Below, one piece after another: positions 10,300 through 21,917 of a stretch of 64,000 bases of DNA. The stretch covers positions 1 through 64,000 of the forward strand of contig PVNU02002777.1 of NCBI GenBank assembly GCA_003013855.2, written 5' to 3'. Below the pieces are notes generated by a model, which saw nothing but the letters and a program-made list of their open reading frames with translations, searched no databases and was not told the origin of the DNA. Every line of letters starts with the position of its first letter. Position 1 is the first letter of the stretch. A program made the position numbers and the translations under genes. The DNA comes from Liriodendron chinense. Lineage: Eukaryota; Streptophyta; Magnoliopsida; Magnoliales; Magnoliaceae.

Positions 10300-10941
10300 T
10301 GTTGATGCTGGAAATTCGTCAACAGATGAAGATGAAGATTCCTTCGTATTGATGGATGAATGACGTTGATCTCCTTCCTTGAAAGAAAGCTGGACCCTGT
10401 AGAAGACAAAGGAAAGCAAAGAGGGGTAGCTGGGGTCCAGCCGTTAGCCCTCCGATGCCTAAATGAGATCTTGAAGGATTGAATCTATACCTTTTGATCA
10501 GTATTTGTATCGTACCTTGATAATGAAGAAGACGCGTCAATTTATAGACTTAGGTTGCAGAATTGTATTCCCTTTTGAAGCCGTGATTTCAGGGGAGTGA
10601 TTCTCGGATCTTTGGGATTTTCGGAGCTGTCCCGTGATCTTTGAGGATCTTTCGGCGGGTTGGTTAGAGATCTCCCGGATCTCCTTCCCCTTATCGCGCA
10701 CAAACTTAGAGAATTACGGAAACAGAATCAGATCGCAAAGAGGTCGACCTAGCGAGTTCGTTCTCGAGGACTACCTTTCTTCTTTAGATCGGGTCGGTCA
10801 GATCTGACGACCTGTTTTTGAGTTATTCCGTCTGTCATCAGATCGGCTTCGAGCTGAGCGAGCTGAACCGGATCCGACCTCAGGTCAGCTCGTATTCTCT
10901 TCGTAACAGTGTCGAAGTTAGCTCGTATTCTTCTCACAACA
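10300..10941 (-). repeat. 5' LTR of gypsy A
   Basis: 642-bp partner of 758-1398. Being next to the primer-binding site makes this the 5' LTR for the minus-strand element, so it would promote gag-pol. The two copies differ by about 22 substitutions or indels. Confidence 0.93.
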
Positions 10942-11380
10942 TTGTCTATCTATTTTTTGTATATCATTTTAGGGCATGAGACAAAAAAAAAATAAGGTAC
11001 ATCGAAATCCCAACCAGTCCGCATCATAGGAAATAGTGTTGAAAGAACACCCATTAAAAGCTCACCATCAATAGTATCGTATCAAGCTGACATTTATTTT
11101 TTCCTGTCATTTCAGGTCAGTATGACCTAATCAACACGCTCCATGTGAAATAATCATTACAGTAGGCCTTTTAAGATTTTTAATAATGAAAATTTAATCA
11201 CTACTGTTTTCTTGTGGTGTGGTTCACCTGAGACTTAGATCTGCCTCTTTTTTTTTTATCAAGCCCTAAATTGATATGGGAAAATGGATAGACAGCGGGG
11301 ATAAAACACATTTATCATGTTGGGGCCACAGAGCACCGACCACTAGCCACCTTGCTAGTGGCAGGGTCAATAGCCAAACC

Positions 11381-11780
11381 ACGTCTCATTCACAATGGGT
11401 CCGTCTTCCAGAGATCGTGATCGTTCATCTGATGAAAACCAAAGTGGAAGGGGTGATAGATCTGAGACATTTTCTGATTTTCCATCTATTGTAGATCATT
11501 GAAAAACTGGAATCTACCAATCTAAAGTGTATTAGAGTCATCACGGGCCCATTAGTTAAGGGGCCTGGAATATCCTAAGCCCAAAGACATCGCATCAAAC
11601 ACCTCACAATCCAGCAAAGATATTCACAATTCACAGCCAAAATGCAACAACTTGTTTCTCCGTCTACCACTTTCAAGTGGATAATGGCTGAGATCATATA
11701 GCCTCTTGACATGCGATGATGAAGTCGTGTGGTGCTCGAAGAACCATCTCTGCTCAGCCGAAAGATTGTCCACTTCAGGA
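11381..11780. repeat. dispersed repeat family R, copy a (partial)
   Basis: Shares ordered blocks with 24765-25225, 29760-30300 and 36655-37195. The blocks are 'gatgaaNaccaNagtgga', 'attgaanaaNtNggat', 'cacgggcccat', 'gcaaagatNttcac' and 'aagtggatNatggNtgagatcatat'. It has no coding capacity. The class is unknown. Confidence 0.6.
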
Positions 11781-13075
11781 AAGGTGGAACAGTACTACCC
11801 AATTTATATAAATACCTGACCATTTCAAAGTTACCCAAGCTATGTATATGTATGTCTAAAACAATTGGTCGTGACTCTTGGGAAGTCAGTGGTCCACAGT
11901 CATTTTACCTATCCATCACAACTTTATTTATAACAATAAAAATAAATCATGACCCTAATGATACTAGCCAAAGCCCAAGATGCTGTTTATTTTTCCATTT
12001 ACACATGTAAATGGTGGTAAATGAGGGTAAAAAATTAATTATAACTAACTGATGGAATTTACGCCGGCGCCTCCTTGACATTGACAACTACTACCTTTTG
12101 ACGCAAATACGGAGTAGGAGAAAAAAATTTCTGTGAAGCCTATTATAATTATGCATCTTATACATGTTGTTGGTTTATTTTACCGAGCTCTTTGTTTTGG
12201 ATCTTCGATTCTAAATTATAAATTCAGGCCATTTAAAAATTTGAATTTGATTACTAAATTAGGGATATTACTTATGTACAGCCTTTAAAAAGGAGCCCAA
12301 AAAGACGTGAATGCGTGTGAGAAGTTCCTCCAATTGAATGCTATGTGAGGCCCCTGGGATACCTGTGGAAAATCCACTCTGTTCAACAATAATTTTGCAT
12401 GATCACAATAGGACAAGATTCTAAAAATTAGGCAGATCCAAAACTCATATGGGACACATTACACAAAACGGTAGGGATTGAATGCCCACACATGATCACT
12501 TTATGGGGGCATAGAAGTATTGCAATTGGATGCATGATAATTGTGCCTACAGTTTATAAACATCACGGTGGCTCTAGCTAGCTTTGAAAATATGGTTTGA
12601 ACCACATCCCTTGAAACAAGGGGAATTGTTCAGTGTGTACAGCATATATGGACAGTGTGGACAGCATATAAACATCACGGTGGCTCTAGCTAGCTTTGAA
12701 AATATGGTTTGAACCACATCCCTTGAAACAAGGGGAATTGTTCAGCTGAAAACTTCTATTAGGAAAGATAATATTTCCTTTGTATATATTATGATAGATT
12801 TCATTCAACAAATACAATGTAATCTCTCCCCGATAAAATCCAACAAAACAAGAAAAAAAAAAAAGTTAAGGAGAATGAAATCTAGCCTAATAGATGCGAT
12901 GAAAATATCATCTTTCCTAATAACTTCTTAGGGGCTATAGAAGTTTTGGATGAAGTTGATATTTATGTTTTTCATTCATCCATGTTTGTCTAGTCTTATG
13001 AACAAGTTAGATGATCCATGCACGTCACTGTAGGCCCTAGAAAGCTTCCAAACTTTCAGCACTGGACCATATTTT
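11781..13075. other. non-coding AT-rich stretch
   Basis: I see no gene. It contains parts of a foldback-type repeat (GGCCCAC-rich segments near 12340-12540 and 12930-13070, continuing after element G at 14655) and the 112-bp-period duplication described separately. Confidence 0.5.
12555..12745. repeat. 112-bp-period tandem duplication (two identical 79-bp copies)
   Basis: 12555-12633 and 12667-12745 are identical over 79 bp (from 'tataaacatcacgg' to 'ggggaattgttcag'). They are separated by a 33-bp spacer that itself repeats 'acagcata'. Perfect identity within otherwise decayed DNA implies a recent local duplication. Confidence 0.92.
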
Positions 13076-13650
13076 TGTTGGGGTTGAGAGCCCCGCAGCG
13101 AAAGCAATCAAAGCAGGCGAGGAACACACCTCAATGGCAATCACATAGCAAATCGACACACACAACACGCAATCCGATTTTTACGTGGAAAAACCCCTCA
13201 CATGTAAAAAACCACGGCACAAGGTGACACTAATACACTATGATATCAGAAGTTACAAGAGATAGAAGAAACACAACCCGGATCATAGCCCACAAGAAAA
13301 AACCTAAGCTAACAAAGATAATTCTCACATGAGGAGGACAAACCCATCCCTTTCCTTCATCCCAAAGAACTCCAAGCTTCCTCTTAGCTTTTTCTCTCAC
13401 CCTAGAACTCTCCCAATCCCTTGGCCCATAGGCGACGATCCTAATCTCGGAATACATCCCCTTAAATAGGGGAAAACCGAAATTAGAAACTCCTTGCGTA
13501 ACAAACCGCGTAAGAGACCAAGTCCAATTAGGACATTGTCGACTCGCCGGATAACCCAAAAACGTTCCAGCGAACTTGCTGCCTTGATCGAATATGACTG
13601 ACCGGTCGATGGTTTTCATGCAGGGAGATTTGAGGCGTCCTATCCCAACA
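13076..13650 (-). repeat. 3' LTR of element G
   Basis: 575-bp LTR, partner of 14081-14654. It contains the copia LTR hallmark 'acgtggaaaaacccctcac' and a GACCGGTCGATGG motif near 13602-13614. Confidence 0.88.
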
Positions 13651-14080
13651 AACTCCACCACGACTCAAATCTTCATGCAATACCTTGCCACGCATCATCT
13701 TCAATCTCTACTCTGTCATCATCATAGCTCCATCACTTCTCATGCCTCATTGACTTCATCATTGCACCTTCACCACCCGCTCGCTCATGTGACCCTTGCG
13801 ACATGCCACACACGAGCAATCGTGGATCACGCTGCCGATCCCGCAGCTCCCCCATAAATAGTACTCTCGATCAAACCCGATCACAGTCGATTAACTTGAT
13901 TGAAATATTAGCGTACCGATCCACCTTCTTCAACTCTTATTCTTTCATAGATGTCAATCGATTTCCATGTTTTTTTTCACGGAATCCTTCTCCATGTCGA
14001 ATATCATGTTAGAAGACGTCATTGATGCCTCGCCTCAGATTCTCTCTGCCGCCTTCCCAACTTTTATCTCTGATACCACT

Positions 14081-14654
14081 TGTTGGGGTTAGAAGCCCCG
14101 CAACAGAACTAATCAAAGTAGGCGAGGAACACACTCAATGGCAATCACAATAACAAATCGACACACACAAGAGGCAATCCAATTTTTACGTGGAAAAACC
14201 CCTCACGGGTAAAAAACCATGACACAAAGCGACACGAATCCACTATGACATCAGAAGTTACAAGAGATAGAAGAAACACAACCTGGATCACAGCCCATAA
14301 GAGAAAACCCAAGCTAACAAAGATAATTCTCACATGAGGAAAACAAATGCATCTCTTTCCCTCATCCTAGAGAACTCCAAGCTTCCTCCTAGCTCTTTCT
14401 CTCACCCTAGAACTCTCCCAATCCCTTGGCCCATAGGTGACAACCCTAATCTCGGATTATATCCCATTAAATAAGGAAAACCGGAATTAGAAACTCCTTA
14501 TGCAACAAACCGCGCAAGAGACCAAGTCCAATTTGGACACTGCCGGCCGCCCGGATGGCCCAAAAACATTCCAGCGAACTTGCTGCCTTGATCCAACATG
14601 ACCGACTGGTCGGTGGTCTTCATGCAAAGAGATTTGAGGCATCCTATCCCAACA
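14081..14654 (-). repeat. 5' LTR of element G
   Basis: 574-bp LTR adjacent to the primer-binding site. It has the motif variant GACCGACTGGTCGGTGG at the site equivalent to GACCGGTCGATGG in the other LTR. Confidence 0.88.
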
Positions 14655-16180
14655 ATTAATTTCCTATGGTGTAGTCCACTTGAGCTTTTAATCTACCTTA
14701 CTTTTTGAGTCATGAAGTAAAATGAACTGGTAAAATGCATGGACAACGTACATCAAATAGATACATCATGGTGGGACTTACATATTTCACCCGTGCAATC
14801 TCATCCAATTTTTTTTTTCATAAAGGCAAACTCCAAACAACATTAAAAAGTTATCATTATTCATTTACTACCATTTATGGTGGTAAATGAAAAAACAAGC
14901 ACCCCTTACTATCAAACCAATTCTATTTACTTTAACATCAGGCCTACTTATTCCAACACTCCCCCTCAAGATTAAGAATAAATATCACACGTACATGCCT
15001 GGCTTAGAAACTATATCAAGAGCTTGAGAAGAACTAATTGCATGGCCAAGGACATCAATAATGTGGCAGGTGTATCATGGAAAAGGGTGAGGAAGAGATC
15101 ACTTTCTTGTTTCTCTATGATAAACTTGGAATCCACAGGAACCTTGAATCCCAAAGATAGAAAAACCTCTACAAAGAGAAAATATAATTAAAAAATATGA
15201 ATAAAGTTTTTTTACAAAGCCCTTTCACATGACTTATATGAGCCCTAGCTAAGTCTTACATTTGTAACTTTTCCAAAATAATGAAAATTTTCTTTAATAG
15301 TAAACTTCCTAAAAAATAGTAATCTAGTTTTAAGCGTACTCAAGTTCTCCCGCATTATGCTAATAAGGACTTTAAGCTATTCCAGAACTCTTCAAATTTT
15401 AAAAGGTGAATATTAGGGAAAGGAGAGCGAGGGGAAGAGGGGGCAAGCCTCCGCCCAATCATCCAATTCGCTCCAACATTTAGGCATGATTCAGTAGTCA
15501 AAGCAACTTCGTCACTTTCATGCACCCATCGGACGGCAGCCCTTTCGGAGTGATGCCGTCAAAGAAGTGATTAGCATTAAGAAACGTCTTGGGGTTAGCA
15601 GTGAAAGAAAGAGCCTGACATTCATTTCTTCATTCATAGCGAGACCACCCTCATCGTGGTGATTAGAGAACACCTCCAATCGTTCACCTCAAATGTGACA
15701 CGTTCCCTCCCAGTTATACAATCAACATGATCAGTCGGTTAGAGGGCAGGGTGCTATTCTTCTTCCGGGGAGGCAAAGTCATCCCCTCTATTGACCGAAC
15801 CCTTAGTTCAGAGGTCTTCATCAACATGTTACAAGGCTCCAGTCTTTGGCAGGTCACCATTACTTAACTTAGAAAGGCAAACATCTGGGCTAAAAATAAC
15901 AAAAATCTTAACTTATTAAAAACATTAAATTTTGACTTAAAACTCAAAATTAATCCATTAAAATGATCTTATTTTAGAAAACTATTTAGGAGTCAATAGC
16001 TTTTGGTGTTGACTAACATGCAAACTTATCAATAGCTTTCCAACCACATATTATACATGTGAAATGGACAACTAGTCACAAAGTTATGACCATTGGAAGC
16101 TATAATGTGTGTTAGACCTTTAGATCAAACTTTCTAGCCAAGTTTCTTTCAATCCTAGCTGTCCATGTAAATATCATTGA
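14655..16180. other. non-coding repeat debris
   Basis: 14655-14830 continues the foldback-type repeat interrupted by element G ('tcctatggtgtagtccacttgag'). Around 14955-15140 is a 'ctccccctcaag' segment of the kind found near the 3' end of copia elements, probably a relic on the minus strand. I see no ORF or RNA gene. Confidence 0.4.
15430..15860. other. GC-richer non-coding block of unknown origin
   Basis: This ~430-bp block (from 'gagcgaggggaagaggggg' to 'ggctccagtctttggcagg') is clearly richer in G+C than the AT-rich DNA around it. It has no long ORF and does not match the other repeats in the window. Organelle-derived DNA is one possibility. The evidence is compositional only. Confidence 0.3.
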
Positions 16181-16189
16181 ATTTGTCCT

Positions 16190-16400
16190 AAATTAGTTAG
16201 CCAGTTGATCTTTAAGGAGACATGGAATGGGGATACGAGACCAGCAATAAACTTTTCACAAATGAAATGACAGATAGACTTAATGTGTTTGGTGCATTTG
16301 TGAAAGACAAGAAAGGAAGAATTGTGGATCATTGCCTAAGGAGCTTATCTTGCCAGATAACGAGCTTAGGGAATCATGCAGCATAATGGCTCACACCATC
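16190..16400 (-). pseudogene. Ty1/copia RNase H relic
   Basis: Read on the minus strand, the DNA encodes HKCTKHIKSICHFICEKF followed by a GLV...DQLAN-like segment. That is the degraded C-terminal end of a copia RNase H (usual pattern HxRTKHIxxDCHFxREK...QLAD). Frameshifts and stops surround it. The rest of the element is not recognisable nearby, although an LTR-like segment at 16570-16900 could be its remnant. Confidence 0.6.
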
Positions 16401-17040
16401 TTATAATGGAATTAAACTGGCACATAAATAAAAAAATACTTAAATGCAATAACCAAAACAGAATTAATGCAATTAAAAAGAAATTGAAGTAGCTTAATTT
16501 ACATCATCAACATAGTATGGAGACATATGATGCCACTAAAGTGTAGCAGATAGCTACTAGAGTAAAGAGGTTGTCCCAATAGTTCACGGTGTTACAAATA
16601 GCAACTCGAGAATGCTACGTGAGAAAAACCCTTGTCCCTTGAGAGAAAACATTCATATTTTCAAAGCCCTAAACGTAATTAGGCATTATATACATCACTT
16701 ACTCAAAATTGCGCAATCCAATGGTCACACCTTTGGTCGACCGAGATTTCAATAGTGAGTCATTGTCAACCATCAACAGCCCTCGGTCAACCATGAACTT
16801 CACAGCAAGTTCCGGTCGAGCTCCAAATTCCACGGTTGACCCCCGAACTCCACGATATCAAAATGCAAGGAATCCAGCATAAAACTTTCCTAAGATGGGC
16901 ATCTACCATTAATTAACATATGGTAGCTAGTTATTTCCACACACACTGGTGGCAATTGGCATCCCTGCCTCCATGTGTAGAAAAATGGAAGGAATATTTG
17001 CCAATTATAGGGTGGTGTAGAAAACAAAATCAAAAGATAT
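16401..17040. other. non-coding, possible old copia LTR remnant
   Basis: The 'acgtgagaaaaacccttgtccc' block near 16618 and a GGTCGACCGAG motif near 16735 resemble the copia LTRs of E, F and G in both content and order. The ends are not definable. I see no gene. Confidence 0.35.
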
Positions 17041-17241
17041 TGTTGGGACCGCAAAAGCAACACAAAGGAGAATCAAACAAAGTAATCTAATCACACAAGC
17101 AAATCTAACTACAGAAAACATAGACAAATTTATGTGAAAAAATTCTTTTCAAGAAAAAATCATGGCACAAAGTGATATGCACTATGAATCAGAAGTTTAC
17201 AAGAGATTAACAAACCTGAAACAAAGATCCCAAGAGAAAAT

Positions 17242-17282
<41 letters not shown>

Positions 17283-17637
17283 CACTCTCTCCCAAAGCCC
17301 TAATATAATTAGAAACAATTTAGAATACCCTAATGCTAGTTACACCTAGCTTAAATAGCAAATAGCTAAAAATAGAAACAATTTTCGTAAAACCACGCAA
17401 GACTGCATAAAACTGTGCGCATTGTTGATAGGTTTGTCAATAGGATCAATCATCCCGTCGATAGGATCGACGGTGGACCATAAACAGTCCAGTGATCAAC
17501 CTACAAAAATCTGGAACCCGATCAATAGGATCGACCGATCTGCCGGTAGGATCAACCAACCCCTCAATAGGATCAATGCTAGTATCGATGGAATCCACAA
17601 ACCAAGTCAGCAAGATTAAAGGCATCCGATTCTAACA
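17041..17637 (-). repeat. 3' LTR of copia E
   Basis: 597 bp. It contains a (CT)n tract at about 17247-17278 that is much shorter in the partner LTR, and a cluster of TCGATAGGATCGA-like motifs around 17425-17600. Confidence 0.93.
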
Positions 17638-17777
17638 ATCTCCACTGTGACTTTAATCGTTGACACCACACTTCCTTTGCTTCATTCATCATCTCTTCTT
17701 CATCATAGTTTCATCGCTTCTCATGCAAACTATGTCTTCATTCTGTCTTCGCCAATCCTAGAGAAGTTGCACAGAAC

Positions 17778-18245
17778 CTAAATCTGTGCAGGTATCACCT
17801 TTGCAAGCCTATTTTCCGGATTCATGCTTGTATGGAACTTTTTAAGAGTAACACCACCTTCTTCAATCATCTGTTGGATAGAGAGGTGACGAACATCAAT
17901 GCGCTTGGTTTTGGAGTGATACACCGAGTTCTTCGTCAAATTGATAACGCTCTTATTCTCACATTTTCCCGGCACGGCCTCCTGCTGAAGCCCCAACTCA
18001 CTCATCATTCCACACAACCATTCTGCTTCCTTGAATGTCTTAGCCACTACCATATTCCCTGCCTCAATTGTGGAAAGACCCACAACAACCTGAAGCTCCA
18101 TAATCCAACTAATCGCCCCACCCGTTAGAACAAACGAGTAACCGAAAGTCACCCTTCTACTATCCATATTGTCTGTGTAATCAAAATCCACATAGCCTAA
18201 TAATTTGATTCCTGATTTATTGAATGTCAAGGCGTAATTCTGCAT
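17778..18245 (-). pseudogene. copia E RNase H fragment
   Basis: The open segment reads like the C-terminal RNase H of copia Pol: LLGYVDFDYTDN (usual GYSDADYAGD), ISWIMELQ and HSKTKRIDVRHLSI (usual H..TKHIDVRYHFI). Several catalytic-site positions are altered. It is continuous in the same strand with RT fragments upstream. Confidence 0.85.
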
Positions 18246-18266
18246 ACTTCAAATGTCTCGAAGTAA

Positions 18267-19215
18267 TCATTTCACTGCCTCCCTGTGTTGTTTGCCAAGG
18301 TTTATCATATTTTTGTTTACAACACCCATTGCACGTGAAATATTCGGTCTCATACAGACTCTGACATGCATCAAGTTACCAACTGGTCTCGAATAGGGCA
18401 CACGAGACATAAATCGCTTTTCTTCAACCATTTTAGGATGATGAACTGAACAAAGCTGAAAGTGAGCCGCTTGGGGTACACAAACCGTCTTTGCCCTGTC
18501 CATCCCAAATTTCACCAACACCTTCCCAAGATGTTCTACTTGAGATAACTATAGCCTGCTCCTTTCCCTGCCTCTGTGAGTATCAATGCTAAGAATCCTG
18601 TTTGCAGCCCGCAGATCTTTCAAATTATTCGTCCTATATGCCGAGTTTTCAATGTGTTGATCTTATATGTGCTCTGACAGGCAATAAACACATCATCAAC
18701 ATATATTGCCAGTACAATGAATTCCTCATCACTTAGTGCTCTGAAGTAGACACAATGATCAAATTCACTTCTGATAAATCACTGACTCACCATGAAAGAA
18801 TCAAACCTTATAACACTTCATTGGCCAAGACGACTGTTTCAGGTCATCCAATGACCTCCTTATCCTGTAAACCTTATTCTTTGCTCCCAGTATTTCGAAC
18901 AGCTCTGGTTGCTTCATGTAGATCTTCTCTTCCAATTTTCCCTACAAAAAAGAAACATCCACATCTTTCTATTTCAATAGCAGACTAAGTTGGACAACCA
19001 GCACTAAACAAATTTGTTAGATACTTTATTAATAACAGGTGCGGATATCTCACAAAAAATGTCATCTTCTTTCTGAGTATACCCCTTTGCAACCAATCTA
19101 GCCTTGTACCTACCCAGCTTCTTAGTGAAGATCCACTTGCACCTGATCGTTTTTCGTCCCATGTGAAGCTCCACCAGCTCCCACATCTCCTCTTTATACA
19201 GTGAATAAATCTCAT
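18267..19215 (-). pseudogene. copia E reverse transcriptase, broken
   Basis: The N-terminal part (19004-19186) has the copia RT start with CKWIFTKK, RYKARLVAKGYTQKED and a degraded FAPV (SAPV). The YVDD catalytic motif is intact at about 18692-18703 (IYVDDVFIA). The C-terminal part (18267-18521) has the VPYSRPVGNLMHVRVCMRPNIS block. Frame changes near 18530 and 18760-19000 break the domain. Confidence 0.85.
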
Positions 19216-19254
19216 CCTACATCGTCGTCATCCACTTTTTTGCCTCTACATTAC

Positions 19255-20263
19255 CTAGAGCCTCCTGAAAAGAAGAAGGATTCCATCATCTGTAATGAGA
19301 GCGAATGTAATATTGGAGTCGTCTTTGTATCTTAATGTTAAACAGTGATCTCTTAGTGAATTCCTTACAGGTGGCTGCTCCGCTTGCTCTTGTACCTCTC
19401 CATGTGTCTTGACTTCCTTAAGTGTCATAACCTTTCCTGTTTCAACATCAATCACCACTGACTTCTTCATTTCCTTGTGTTCATCCTGATGTATCAAGGA
19501 ACCCTCATCAAACCTGACATCCTGACTAATTGTGATTCTTTATGTGACCTGGTCATATATCATGTACCCCTTCACATCATCTTTATAGCCCACAAAGGTA
19601 CGCTTTTTCGCCCTTTGGCCTAGCTTATCTCTCTCAGCTAACGGTACACGAGAGTAAGCATCACAACCAAATACCCATAGTCTTAAGTAGTCTACCACAA
19701 TCTTGAGTAGCCTATCTCCCAACCACTATACACTTCCTCTAAAATCATACAATCAATTGACATTAACAGGGATCGATTCACTAAATAACAAGTCGTGTTC
19801 ATGGCCTCAACCCATAGATCCTTATCCAACCCAACATTACTCAACATGCTTTGAGCTCTCTTTAAGAGTGTCCGATTTATCCACTCAGCCACACCATTCT
19901 TCTCTGGCATGTGGCCCACTGAGTTGTGCCTCATAATCCCTTCATCCTTGCAATATTCTCTAATTTTCTCGAAGTGAACTCACCGCCACTTTCCGTCTTC
20001 AATGCTTTTAACTTTTGCCCTGCCTGCTTTTCCACCATTGTCTTCCACTACTTAAAGATGGTGAAAACCTTGAATTTAGTTTTTATAAAATAAACCCACA
20101 CCTTTCTGGAATAATCGATGATGAATGTGACAATCCACAACGATCCTCCACTAGAAACCATGGGTGACGACCCCCACACTTCCAAATGCACATAATCAAG
20201 CACCCCTCTACAACTGTATTTTTTTTTTATTTTAAAGGACAACCTTGATTGTTTTTTGTACAT
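19255..20263 (-). pseudogene. copia E integrase, broken
   Basis: Fragments in order are the integrase core start (LDYVHLEVWG...FIIDYSRKVWVYFIKTK, 20048-20263), the segment with the catalytic Glu (PEKNGVAEWINRTL, 19692-19934), and the C-terminal LRLWVFGCDAYSRVP...GYKDDVKGY (19540-19722). A linker follows at 19255-19497. At least three frame breaks separate them. Confidence 0.85.
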
Positions 20264-20515
20264 GCAATGCTTACTTACATCTAAGTCAAAACATTTAAAA
20301 GTAGGAATTAAACCTTAATCTAGGAGTACCTTTATAGCGCACTCGCCCATGTGGCCTAGACGTGCATGGCACATACGAGTCGACGTGGAATATTCCACTA
20401 CACCTGCTGCAGCTCCACCCGATATAGTGCTTCCAATCAACCTGTAAAGATTCTCTCATCTATGTGCCTTCATAAGTGTGAGTGCTTCCGTTGAAACTTT
20501 TAGGAGTACCCTATC

Positions 20516-20887
20516 TTAGCCATTAAACCTACACCCAAGTGCATCAAGAGTGTCCAGAGAAATCAGACTCTTCCTTAATTTATAAACGTGCCTCACATCC
20601 ATCAGAGTACGTTCCACCCCATCAAATATCCTGACGCGCACCAATCCAATTCCAACCATCTTACAGGCATGATCATTGCCCATAAAAACCTGGCAACCAT
20701 CGTATTCATTATACGTGGTGAACCAACTTTGATGAGGGGTCATGTGGTACGATGCTCCCGTATCTAAAATCCACTCCTGATGGAGCTCACCGATCTTGAA
20801 AACTGACCACATCTCACAACCACTCGTTCCTTCACCTGAATCTGCTGAATTGGCTTCTCTCGGCGAATTATCTGAAATCTCATTCAT
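20516..20887 (-). pseudogene. copia E protease region
   Basis: WILDTGASYHMTP provides the aspartic protease active site (DTGA). It is followed by the usual VFMGNDHACKMVGIG and VRHVYKLRKSLISL blocks. This ~120-residue segment is open, but it is separated from gag and integrase by stops. Confidence 0.85.
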
Positions 20888-20889
20888 TG

Positions 20890-21325
20890 GGATTTTGGAT
20901 TATTCACAGTCCTTCTTCACATGTCCCACCCTATGAAACTTTCAACACTTCAACCTGCAAGCCCGCTTGTTGAAGACTTTAATGTGCTCAAAGTGATCTA
21001 ACCCTTCTGCATTGTAGGTGCTCTCTAGTTTCACCCACAACTCAGCGGTAAGCGTCTAGTTTACGACATTAGAAAGGACAACATTGGCCAAACACAATTG
21101 GATTGTGCTCATGGCCCTTCGATCAAGTTTCTTCCACTCTTCTTCTTTCATATTATCCGATCGCTTTCTAAGGAATACTTGAAATAGCCCTTGTTGAACT
21201 GGGAGGCCTCTAATCTTCACCCTCTATAGATCAAAGTTGTTTTTCCCGTTGAACTTCTTAATATCGGACTTCATGCTACACGCCATTAATACCTTGTCTC
21301 AAATTCAAATCTGTTTCCCAATATA
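20890..21325 (-). pseudogene. gag: copia E Gag remnant with zinc knuckle
   Basis: The minus strand near 21230-21300 encodes a Tnt1-like Gag start (KKFNGKNNFDL) and, at 20905-20950, a zinc knuckle in which the second Cys has become Phe (CWKFHRVGHVKKDC). The central Gag is shorter than in element F, which suggests an internal deletion of the UBN2-type region. Confidence 0.7.
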
Positions 21326-21340
21326 TTCTTTAATACCACT

Positions 21341-21912
21341 TGTTGGGACCGCGGAAGCAACACAGAGGAGAATCAAACAAAGTAATCCAATCACACAAGC
21401 AAATCCAACCACAAAGAACACAAACGAATTTACATGAAAAACCCCTTGTGGGAAAAAATATGGCACAAAGCGATATGCACTATGAATCAGAAGTTTACAA
21501 GAGATGAACAAACCTGAAACAAAGATCCTGAGAGAAAACCCAAGCTCTCTCTCTCCAACACTCTCTCCCAAATCCCTAATACAGTTAGAAACAATTTGGA
21601 ATACCCTAATCCCGGTTACACCCAGCTTAAATAGCAAAGATCCGAAAATAGAAACGATTTCGCAAAACCGCGCAAGACTGCACAAAACTACGAGCAATGT
21701 CGATAGGTCCGTCGATAGGATCGATCATCCCGTTGAGAGGATCGACAATGGACCATAAACAATCCAATGAGCAAACTGTAAAAATTTGGAAGCCGGTCGA
21801 TGGGATCGACCGATTTGTCGATAGGATCGACCAGCCCCTCGATAGGATCGATGCTAGTATCGATGGCATCGACAAACCAAGTCAACAAGATTAAAGGCAT
21901 CCGATTCTAACA
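21341..21912 (-). repeat. 5' LTR of copia E
   Basis: 572 bp. It carries a dense run of GATCGA-type motifs from 21697 to 21875 (at least nine 'tcgatNggatcga'-like units). These produce repetitive open frames on both strands that are not genes. Confidence 0.93.
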
Positions 21913-21917
21913 GATAT

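Larger units (their letters stand above)
758..10941 (-). mobile_element. Ty3/gypsy retrotransposon A, Tat type, near full length
   Basis: This is a complete 10.2-kb LTR retrotransposon on the minus strand. It has two ~641-bp LTRs (TGTTG...CAACA), a primer-binding site beside the right LTR, a purine-rich tract beside the left LTR, gag-pol on the minus strand and one antisense gene. The flanks are CTGTC (753-757) and TTGTC (10942-10946), a 5-bp target duplication with one change. By eye the LTRs differ at about 22 sites in 641, roughly 96.5% identity. A second RNase H domain after the gypsy RNase H and the extra ORF beyond pol are hallmarks of the Tat lineage (known for Tat, Grande, Retand and Ogre elements). 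It sits inside foldback element M1, so it is the younger of the two. Confidence 0.93.
681..11380. mobile_element. foldback (long inverted repeat) MITE M1, interrupted by gypsy element A
   Basis: The left arm is 681-757 and the right arm 10942-11380. The left end (GATTGGCTAGTGACCCT) matches the reverse complement of the right end (GGTTTGGCTATTGACCCT). The arms continue to pair through 'ctagtggtcNgtgctc' and a 'gg(c)ccaNcatgataNatgtg' block. Removing element A plus one copy of its target duplication restores a continuous arm ('cttcgtacatgctgtc' into 'tatctattttttg'). It has no coding capacity. I could not find a clean target duplication at the outer ends. Foldback elements M3 and M4 share the overall design. 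Confidence 0.65.
13076..14654 (-). mobile_element. copia-derived non-autonomous element G (two LTRs, 430-bp interior, no ORF)
   Basis: LTRs 13076-13650 (575 bp) and 14081-14654 (574 bp) both run from TGTTGGGGTT to TCCCAACA. The minus-strand TGGTATCAGAGAT beside the right LTR is an initiator-Met-tRNA primer-binding site. The interior keeps only the polypurine-side leader and a scrap of the Gag-pre-integrase region, joined as in element F. It has no coding capacity, so its movement would have depended on another copia. The flanks ATTTT and ATTAA give no clear target duplication. It lies inside foldback-repeat sequence. Confidence 0.85.
17041..21912 (-). mobile_element. Ty1/copia retrotransposon E, full length but decayed
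   Basis: This 4,872-bp element has LTRs at 17041-17637 and 21341-21912 (TGTTGGGACC...TCTAACA on the plus strand). Its perfect 5-bp target duplication GATAT is at 17036-17040 and 21913-21917. The minus-strand primer-binding site AGTGGTATTAAAG abuts the right LTR, a variant of the initiator-Met tRNA complement. Domain order on the minus strand is gag, protease, integrase, RT, RNase H, the Ty1/copia order. Every domain has stops or frameshifts, so the element is dead. Confidence 0.95.

Noticed and set aside
21697..21894. Repetitive IDRxxDRID-type open frames in the LTR of E
   Set aside because: They come from TCGATAGGATCGA-like repeats and appear on both strands.
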